This document shows positions 1-5,549 of a stretch of 10,664 nt of DNA, in pieces. Within the stretch, counting starts at the first letter, position 1. Each line of letters begins with the position of its first letter. A program made the translations under genes and the position numbers. Source of the DNA: an uncultured Clostridia bacterium (GTDB lineage Bacteria > Bacillota > Clostridia > TANB77 > CAG-508); the NCBI GenBank assembly GCA_947584125.1, contig CANPWI010000043.1:1-10664 (forward strand), read 5' to 3'. Below the pieces are notes generated by a model. The model ran no database searches. It saw only the letters and a list, made by a program, of their open reading frames with translations, and was not told where the DNA came from.

Positions 1-72
1 TTGACTACATGATTTCATAAAATTTTCATGTCCTAAAGCATCTTCAACATATAAAAGTTCTTTACTTGTCAT
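1..72 (-). CDS. Spore coat protein, CotF-like family (5' fragment, runs off left edge)
   Basis: Only the first 24 codons are present; the rest lies beyond base 1. The complementary strand reads ATG at 72 and then MTSKELLYVEDALGHENFMK followed by SCSQ. This resembles the N-terminus of clostridial spore coat proteins of the coat F family, which often begin with a KELLYVEDALGHE-like helix; the match is from memory. Family members are small helical proteins found in the spore coat or in sporulating cells. The start is well supported by AGGTGGTGA (bases 78-86 on the plus strand, read in reverse) five bases before the ATG. The gene is divergent from the DUF305 gene across a 125-base intergenic region. 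If the assignment is right, the organism forms spores. With so little sequence it could also be another ferritin-like helical protein. Confidence 0.6.
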   Translation of the reverse strand, partial: MTSKELLYVEDALGHENFMKSCSQ

Positions 73-77
73 AAAAA

Positions 78-86
78 TCACCACCT
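78..86 (-). promoter_or_regulatory. Ribosome binding site of the leftward coat-like gene
   Basis: On the minus strand this reads AGGTGGTGA, strongly complementary to the 16S 3' end, and it stands five bases before the ATG at 72. It is the main evidence that the short fragment at the window edge is a real gene start rather than a chance reading frame. Confidence 0.65.
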
Positions 87-166
87 AAGGATAGTATTAA
101 CAAGAATTTTAAATATATACAATATTTGTTATTAAAAAAATGGGAACCAAAATTAGAATGATTTTA

Positions 167-172
167 TATAAT
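167..172 (+). promoter_or_regulatory. Possible -10 element for the DUF305 gene
   Basis: TATAAT lies 25 bases before the ATG at 198, at a plausible distance for a short leader. No convincing TTGACA-like -35 hexamer is present 16-18 bases upstream (that position reads about GGAACC). The promoter may therefore be weak, activator-dependent or read by an alternative sigma factor. In DNA this AT-rich a TATAAT can arise by chance. Confidence 0.3.
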
Positions 173-197
173 GTAATATAAAAGGAGTGTGTTATAA

Positions 198-770
198 ATG
201 AACTGTAGAAATATAGAAAATGCAAATAGATATTTAAAAAAATTTGATAATATACTAGATAATATGGAAAATGAAATGTTATCACAAACAATAACCAATA
301 GTATAACAATTAATTTTATTAAATGTATGATACCTCATCATCAAGCAGCAATATATATGTGTGAAAATTTATTAATATATACTAATTTCCAACCATTACA
401 AAAAATTGCAAACGGAATAATTCAAATGCAAACAAAAGGAATTGAACAAATGAAAGAAATTGCAAGAACAACAAGTGGATATATAAATACAATAGAAAAT
501 GTAAATTGTTATATGAAAGAATATTTTGAAATTACTAAAAATATGATATGTAGGATGAAAAATAGTAATAGATGTATAAATATTAATCTAGATTTTGTTA
601 ATGAAATGATTCCGCACCATGAAGGTGCTATTAGTATGTGCCATAATTTATTAAAATACACAATAGATCCTAGATTAAAAACTGTAGCTCAAACAATAAT
701 AAAAGAGCAAAGTAATGGAGTAAAAGAATTAGAAGAAGTAAAAAAATACTTTTGCCAATGTCAAAAATAA
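198..770 (+). CDS. Tandem DUF305 domain protein (Cys-rich, no signal peptide)
   Basis: A 190-residue protein with two copies of the DUF305 helical unit, at about residues 36-90 and 131-185. The copies align without gaps: each carries MIPHH (44-48 and 137-141), then A-I-x-M-C and N-L-L-x-Y-T, and later a conserved Q-x-x-G. The paired histidines and following Met/Cys are the likely metal ligands of the family; some DUF305 proteins, such as cyanobacterial CopM, bind copper. Nine cysteines occur (3, 43, 55, 104, 118, 126, 148, 186, 188), two of them at equivalent positions just after the HH motif. Unlike many exported DUF305 proteins it has no signal peptide or membrane segment, so a cytosolic or forespore/mother-cell location is inferred. 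The start follows GGAG at 184-187. It is divergent from the coat-like gene and followed by the thrS promoter with no clear terminator between. The family assignment is firm; the function, perhaps metal binding or storage, is unproven. Confidence 0.85.
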   Translation: MNCRNIENANRYLKKFDNILDNMENEMLSQTITNSITINFIKCMIPHHQAAIYMCENLLIYTNFQPLQKIANGIIQMQTKGIEQMKEIARTTSGYINTIENVNCYMKEYFEITKNMICRMKNSNRCININLDFVNEMIPHHEGAISMCHNLLKYTIDPRLKTVAQTIIKEQSNGVKELEEVKKYFCQCQK

Positions 771-801
771 GAAATGATAAAAATATTTAAAGCATTAACT
801 C

Positions 802-829
802 TTGACTTTTTAGAAAAAAGTCGTATAAT
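802..829 (+). promoter_or_regulatory. Sigma-A promoter of the thrS T-box operon
   Basis: TTGACT (802-807) and a perfect TATAAT (824-829) are separated by 16 bases, placing the transcript start near 836, just ahead of the T-box leader. This is the best promoter in the window and the only strong one upstream of thrS, argS, ftsY and the UPF0182 gene. Confidence 0.8.
804..822. repeat. Perfect inverted repeat inside the thrS promoter
   Basis: GACTTTTT (804-811) and AAAAAGTC (815-822) are exact reverse complements around the three-base centre AGA. The element covers most of the -35 box and nearly the whole spacer. It is not followed by a T-run, so it is a poor terminator for the upstream gene. It could be an operator for a dimeric repressor, or chance arising from A/T tracts that are common in promoter spacers. 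Confidence 0.5.
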
Positions 830-849
830 ATATGTATATAAAAAATAAA

Positions 850-1076
850 AACAAGTTTGAGAAAAAGTAAAATAAAGGTTACTAATAGAGAGGATTTATC
901 ATAGGCTGAAAGTAAATCTTAGAAAACATATTTGAAAAACTACCTCAAAAGGTTGCTAGCAAAAACTAGACGGTGATTCCGTTATAATCATAAATTAAGT
1001 TAAAAATAGGGTGGAACCGTGTTATAAAAGCACCCCTATAGGTAATAATAAGTGCCTATAGGGGTGCTTAAATTTT
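850..1076 (+). promoter_or_regulatory. Threonine T-box riboswitch leader of thrS
   Basis: The leader contains the conserved T-box AGGGTGGAACCGTG (1008-1021). Stem I can be drawn with a base helix CAA/TTTGAG (852-861) against CTCAAA/TTG (944-955). It has an AGTA S-turn element at 866-869 and a distal helix 891-898/913-920 with a terminal loop containing GGCTG. The likely specifier is ACT (939-941) followed by A942; the overlapping ACC (942-944) is the alternative, and both are threonine codons. The antiterminator pairs 1006-1011 with 1034-1039 and 1019-1023 with 1029-1033, leaving the classic seven-base bulge UGGAACC. In that bulge UGGA would pair with a tRNA ending UCCA. Uncharged tRNA-Thr should stabilise this fold and allow transcription of thrS and the genes behind it; charged tRNA should favour the competing terminator. 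Confidence 0.93.
1028..1076 (+). terminator. Regulated terminator of the thrS T-box leader
   Basis: A 15-base-pair perfect stem (1028-1042 with 1055-1069, AAGCACCCCTATAGG and its complement) encloses a 12-base loop. The 5' arm shares bases 1028-1039 with the antiterminator, so the two folds exclude each other. The U-tract is poor: the stem's final TT is followed by AAA and then TTTT, and the thrS ribosome binding site begins directly afterwards at 1077. Confidence 0.88.
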
Positions 1077-1083
1077 AAGGAGG
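1077..1083 (+). promoter_or_regulatory. Ribosome binding site fixing the short thrS start
   Basis: AAGGAGG stands eight bases before the ATG at 1092 and immediately follows the leader terminator. Because the terminator hairpin and this site occupy the space just upstream, the thrS reading frame cannot extend further 5'. The short N-terminus of the protein is therefore real at the sequence level. Confidence 0.9.
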
Positions 1084-1091
1084 AATGAAAT

Positions 1092-2864
1092 ATGTTTAAA
1101 ATTAAATTAGATGGTGGAAAAACAATGGAGGTTGAAGAAAAAACATATTGGCATACAACATCTCATATTCTAGCTCAAGCAGTAAAAAGAATATATCCTA
1201 ATGTAAAACTTGCAATAGGACCTGCTATTGATGAAGGATTTTATTATGATTTTGATGTAGAAAAACCATTTACTGAAGAAGATTTATTAAAATTTGAAGA
1301 AGAAATGAAAAAAATAATAAAAGAAGATTACGAGCTAAAAAGATTTGTCTTACCAAGAGATGAAGCAATAAAATTTATGAAAGAAAGAAAAGAAGATTAT
1401 AAAGTAGAACTAATAGAAGATTTACCAGAAGGTGAAGAAATATCTTTTTATGAACAAGGAGACTTTACAGATTTATGTGCTGGACCACATATTCCAAGTA
1501 CAGGAAAAGTAAAAGCTATAAAACTATTATCTACTTCAGGTGCATATTGGAGAGGAAATGAAAAAAATAAAATGCTACAAAGAATATATGGAATATCATT
1601 CCCTAAAGCAAGTCAATTAGAAGAATATTTACAAAAACTAGAAGAAGCAAAACAAAGAGACCATAGAAAAATAGGTAAAGATTTAGAGTTATTTATGACA
1701 CATAAATTAGTAGGTTCTGGATTACCAATGTATTTACCAAATGGAGCTACAATAAGAAGATTACTAGAAAGATATATACAAGACAAAGAAATTGAAATGG
1801 GATATAGTCATGTTTATACACCATCAATTGCAAATGTTGACCTATACAAAATAAGTGGTCATTGGGATCATTATAAAGAAGATATGTTTCCAACAATGCA
1901 ATTAGATAATGAAGAAATGGTATTAAGACCAATGAATTGTCCACACCACATGTTAATATATAAAAATAAAATGCGTTCATATAGAGATTTACCAATTAGA
2001 ATAGGAGAACTTGCACATGATTTTAGATATGAAGCAAGTGGAAGTGTATGTGGGCTTGAAAGAGTAAGACAAATGTGTCAAAATGATGCACATTTATTTG
2101 TTAGACCAGACCAAATAAAAGAAGAATTTAAAAAGGTAGTAAAATTAATACTAGATGTATATAAAGACTTTGGATTTAAAGATTACACATTTAGATTATC
2201 ATTAAGAGATAAAAATAATAAAGAAAAATATTTTGATGATGACCAAATGTGGGAAAAAGCAGAATCTGAGCTTCGTGAAATTTTAACAGAATTAAAATTG
2301 AATTTCTATGAAGCAGAAGGAGAAGCAGCTTTTTATGGACCAAAACTAGATGTTCAAATAAAAACAGCTTTAGGTCATGATGTTACAGTATCTACATGTC
2401 AGCTAGACTTTTTATTACCAAAGAATTTTGAACTAGAATATGTTGGAGAAGATGGAGAAAAACATAGACCAGTAGTTATTCATAGAGCAATACTTGGTAC
2501 ATTTGATAGATTTATATCTTTCCTTATTGAAGAAACAAAAGGATTTTTACCAACATGGATATCACCACTTCAAGTTAAAATATTACCAATTACAGACAGA
2601 CAACATGAATATGCTAGAAAAATAGAAGAAATGTTAAAATCAAAACAAATAAGAGTAGAGGTTGATGATAGAAGCGAAAAAGTAGGTTACAAAATTCGTG
2701 AAGCACAGCTTCAAAAAGTACCATATATGATAATTATAGGAGATAAAGAACTAGAAAATAACTCTGTAGGAATTCGTTCAAGAAAAGATGGAGATATTGG
2801 TCAAATGAGTATAGAAGACTTTATTACTAAAATAAGATATGAAATAGATAATTATATAAAATAA
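1092..2864 (+). CDS. thrS: Threonine--tRNA ligase lacking a full TGS domain
   Basis: Class II synthetase that charges tRNA-Thr with threonine in the cytosol; 590 residues against about 640 in the usual bacterial enzyme. The N2 editing domain has HTTSH (21-25) and DLCAGPH with C129 and H133, matching E. coli H73, H77, C182 and H186. The catalytic core runs from about 200 to 490. Motif 2 (FRYEASG near 311-317, then GLERVRQ) and motif 3 (GTFDRF, 469-474) are visible. The zinc ligands C283, H334 and H464 correspond to E. coli C334, H385 and H511. The C-terminal anticodon-binding domain covers about 492-585. The shortfall is all at the N-terminus: a stub resembling the first strands of a TGS domain (MFKIKLDGGKTMEVEE) joins almost directly to the editing domain, so most of TGS is missing. 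The T-box leader upstream should induce it when tRNA-Thr is uncharged. It is first in a run with argS 16 bases downstream. Confidence 0.97.
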   Translation: MFKIKLDGGKTMEVEEKTYWHTTSHILAQAVKRIYPNVKLAIGPAIDEGFYYDFDVEKPFTEEDLLKFEEEMKKIIKEDYELKRFVLPRDEAIKFMKERKEDYKVELIEDLPEGEEISFYEQGDFTDLCAGPHIPSTGKVKAIKLLSTSGAYWRGNEKNKMLQRIYGISFPKASQLEEYLQKLEEAKQRDHRKIGKDLELFMTHKLVGSGLPMYLPNGATIRRLLERYIQDKEIEMGYSHVYTPSIANVDLYKISGHWDHYKEDMFPTMQLDNEEMVLRPMNCPHHMLIYKNKMRSYRDLPIRIGELAHDFRYEASGSVCGLERVRQMCQNDAHLFVRPDQIKEEFKKVVKLILDVYKDFGFKDYTFRLSLRDKNNKEKYFDDDQMWEKAESELREILTELKLNFYEAEGEAAFYGPKLDVQIKTALGHDVTVSTCQLDFLLPKNFELEYVGEDGEKHRPVVIHRAILGTFDRFISFLIEETKGFLPTWISPLQVKILPITDRQHEYARKIEEMLKSKQIRVEVDDRSEKVGYKIREAQLQKVPYMIIIGDKELENNSVGIRSRKDGDIGQMSIEDFITKIRYEIDNYIK

Positions 2865-2880
2865 AGCAAGGAGAAAAATA

Positions 2881-4596
2881 ATGATAAATTTTAAAACAGA
2901 AATATCAAAGAAAATATCAAAAGTAATAGATATTGATGATAAAGAAATAAATTCATATTTAGAAATTCCAAAGGACGAAACAATGGGAGAATATGCATTA
3001 CCATGTTTTAGACTTGCAAAAGAATTAAGAAAATCTCCACAAAATATAGCAGAAGAAATAAAAGAAAAACTAGAAATAGATAATGATTCTTTTATAGAAA
3101 AAATAGAAAATGTAGGAGGATACTTAAATTTTTACATTAAACAAGATATACTTGTTAAAAATATTTTGGAGAAAGTTGATACACAAAAAGAAAAATATGG
3201 CTCTAGTACAATTGGAAATGGAAAAAATATAGTAATAGATTATTCTTCACCTAATATTGCAAAACCATTCCATGTAGGACATTTACGTACTACAGTAATA
3301 GGAGCTGCTTTATACAATATATATAAATACTTAGGTTATAATGTTATAGGAATAAATCACTTAGGAGATTGGGGAACACAATTTGGTAAAATTATAGAAG
3401 GATACAAAAGATGGAAAGACGAATATGACATAGAAAGTGACCCAATAAATGAACTTACCAAAATATATGTACGAATAAATGCAGCATGTAAAGAAGATGA
3501 AACTATATTAGAAGAATGTAGAAATACTTTCAAAAAGTTAGAAAATGGAGATGAGTATTGCCAACAAATATGGGAAAAATTTAGAGATTTAAGTCTAAAA
3601 GAGTTTCAAAAAGTATATGATTTATTAGGTAGTAAATTTGATTCTTGGAATGGAGAAGCATTTTATAAAGATAAATGCAAAGAGGTTATAGATAAATTAG
3701 AAGAAAAAGGTGTATTAAAAGAATCAGATGGAGCAAGGATTGTAGACTTACAAGAAAAAGGAATAAATACTCCATGTATAATAGAAAAAACAAATGGTTC
3801 AACAACTTATGCAACTCGTGATATAGCAGCAATATTATATCGTGCAAGAACATATAATTTTGATAAAGCAATATATGTTACCTCTTATGAACAAACATTA
3901 CATTTTAAACAAATATTTGAGGTTGCAAAATTATTAGGATTAGATGAAAAATATACTAATAATTTAATACATGTACCATTTGGAATGGTTCATTTAAAAA
4001 GTGGAAAAATTTCAACAAGGGATGGTAACATTATAAAATTAGAAGACTTGTTAAATGAATCAATTCAAAGAGCTAAAGTAATAATTGAAGAAAAAAATCC
4101 AAATTTAGAAAACAAAGAAGATGTTGCAAAAAAAGTAGGTGTTGGTGCAGTAATATTTAATGATTTATCAAATAGTAGAATAAAAGATGAAATATTTGAC
4201 TGGGATATAATACTAAACTTTCAAGGAGAAACAGGACCTTATGTACAATATACTTATGTTAGAACAAATAGTATACTTTCAAGTATAGATAAAATACCAA
4301 CATATAATGAAATAAAAGTAGAAAAGTTATTAGATAAACATTCTATTAAAGTACTAAAAACTATAAATCAATTTAATGATGTATTAATAAATGCAACTGA
4401 AAAAAATGAGCCATCATTTGTTGCAAGATATTTAATAGAACTTGCACAAAATTTTAGTAGTTTTTATAATGAAAATAAAATAATAGTAGAAGACAATGAT
4501 ACTAAAAATGCAAGAGTATATTTAACTAAAATTGTTGGACAAGTTTTAAAACAAGGTGCAGAGCTTTTAGGTATAGAAATGCCAGAAAGAATGTAA
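2881..4596 (+). CDS. argS: Arginine--tRNA ligase
   Basis: Class I synthetase charging tRNA-Arg; 571 residues, normal for the family. The N-terminal additional domain that contacts the tRNA elbow covers about 1-90. The Rossmann catalytic domain carries the HIGH-type signature in PNIAKPFHVGHLRTT (HVGH 131-134) followed by NHLGDWGTQFGK (159-170). The second nucleotide-binding loop is the KMSKS equivalent KISTR (376-380), in GKISTRDGN; a degenerate KMSKS is common in ArgRS. The DALR-type anticodon-binding domain fills about 455-571 and ends in the usual LGIEMPERM. The start follows AAGGAG (2868-2873), and the gene lies 16 bases after thrS with no terminator or promoter between. It should therefore be co-transcribed and fall under the threonine T-box although it serves arginine. 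Confidence 0.97.
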   Translation: MINFKTEISKKISKVIDIDDKEINSYLEIPKDETMGEYALPCFRLAKELRKSPQNIAEEIKEKLEIDNDSFIEKIENVGGYLNFYIKQDILVKNILEKVDTQKEKYGSSTIGNGKNIVIDYSSPNIAKPFHVGHLRTTVIGAALYNIYKYLGYNVIGINHLGDWGTQFGKIIEGYKRWKDEYDIESDPINELTKIYVRINAACKEDETILEECRNTFKKLENGDEYCQQIWEKFRDLSLKEFQKVYDLLGSKFDSWNGEAFYKDKCKEVIDKLEEKGVLKESDGARIVDLQEKGINTPCIIEKTNGSTTYATRDIAAILYRARTYNFDKAIYVTSYEQTLHFKQIFEVAKLLGLDEKYTNNLIHVPFGMVHLKSGKISTRDGNIIKLEDLLNESIQRAKVIIEEKNPNLENKEDVAKKVGVGAVIFNDLSNSRIKDEIFDWDIILNFQGETGPYVQYTYVRTNSILSSIDKIPTYNEIKVEKLLDKHSIKVLKTINQFNDVLINATEKNEPSFVARYLIELAQNFSSFYNENKIIVEDNDTKNARVYLTKIVGQVLKQGAELLGIEMPERM

Positions 4597-4621
4597 TAAA
4601 ATAAAAGATTGAGGTGTGTAA

Positions 4622-5527
4622 ATGGGATTTTTTGATAAACTGAAAAAAGGATTAAGTAAAACTAAAAGTTCAATAGATGAGAAAATGAATGGAGTTTTTA
4701 GCACATTTAGAAAAGTAGATGAAGAACTTTTAGAAGAACTAGAAGAAATATTAATAATGTCAGATATAGGTATGGAAACCTCTGTAGGAATTATTGATAA
4801 ATTAAGAAATAGAATAAAAAGAGAAAATATTAAAGAAGCAGAACAAGTAAAAGAAGCATTACGACAAGAAATGAAAGAAATACTAGATGAAACAGAAAAT
4901 TCATTAAAATTAAATACAACTCCATCAGTTATCCTTGTAGTAGGAGTTAATGGAGTAGGAAAAACAACATCTATTGGAAAAATAGCAAATAGATTAAGAA
5001 AAGAAGGAAAGAAAGTTGTTATTGCAGCAGCAGATACATTTCGTGCAGCAGCAGTTGAACAATTAGAAATCTGGGCAAAAAGAGCAGACTGTGATATTGT
5101 AAAAAAACAAGAAGGAATTGACCCAGCTTCAGTAGTATATGATGCAATTAAAATTGCAAAAGAAAAAAATGCAGATGTATTAATCTGTGATACAGCTGGA
5201 AGACTTCACAATAAAAAATATTTAATGGATGAATTAATGAAAATTGAAAAAGTAATAGATAAAGAATTACCAACATCAGATAAAGAGGTATTATTAGTAC
5301 TTGATGCATCAACAGGTCAAAATGCAATTTCACAAGTAAAGGCATTTAAAGAGACAACAAGCATAACAGGATTAGTTCTTACAAAACTTGATGGAACTGC
5401 AAAAGGTGGAGTAGTAATAGGAATTGTAAATGAAAATAAAATACCTATAAAATTTATTGGAGTTGGAGAGCAAATAGACGATATGGAAATATTTAATAGT
5501 GAAGACTTTATTAAAGCTATTATATAG
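4622..5527 (+). CDS. ftsY: Signal recognition particle receptor FtsY
   Basis: SRP-type GTPase that receives ribosome-SRP complexes at the membrane and delivers them to the Sec translocon. It has 301 residues, typical of compact Gram-positive FtsY without the long acidic A domain. The N-terminus MGFFDKLKKGLSKTK forms an amphipathic basic helix suited to membrane association. A helical N domain follows to about 90 and the G domain fills 100-301. The G domain shows the P-loop GVNGVGKTT (108-116), DTFRAAA (138-144), DTAGR (190-194), TKLDGTAKGG (254-263) and the closing FIGVGE (278-283). There is no methionine-rich M domain, which separates it from Ffh. The ribosome site is GAGGTG (4611-4616). The gene follows argS by 25 bases and precedes the UPF0182 gene by 22, with no ffh or smc beside it in this window. 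Confidence 0.97.
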   Translation: MGFFDKLKKGLSKTKSSIDEKMNGVFSTFRKVDEELLEELEEILIMSDIGMETSVGIIDKLRNRIKRENIKEAEQVKEALRQEMKEILDETENSLKLNTTPSVILVVGVNGVGKTTSIGKIANRLRKEGKKVVIAAADTFRAAAVEQLEIWAKRADCDIVKKQEGIDPASVVYDAIKIAKEKNADVLICDTAGRLHNKKYLMDELMKIEKVIDKELPTSDKEVLLVLDASTGQNAISQVKAFKETTSITGLVLTKLDGTAKGGVVIGIVNENKIPIKFIGVGEQIDDMEIFNSEDFIKAII

Positions 5528-5549
5528 TAAATTTAGGTAGGAGGAAAAT

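Noticed and set aside
109..309. 66-codon minus-strand frame overlapping the start of the DUF305 gene
   Set aside because: It is composed almost wholly of Phe, Leu, Ile and Tyr, as expected from antisense AT-rich DNA, and it conflicts with the well-supported DUF305 start and repeat structure.
804..822. Inverted repeat as a terminator for the DUF305 gene
   Set aside because: Neither strand has a T-run directly after the stem, and the element lies inside a near-consensus promoter, so an operator or chance is more likely than termination.
1028..1069. The GCACCCCTATAGG palindrome as a mobile or repeat element
   Set aside because: It is fully explained as the T-box terminator, since its 5' arm pairs alternatively with the conserved T-box sequence.
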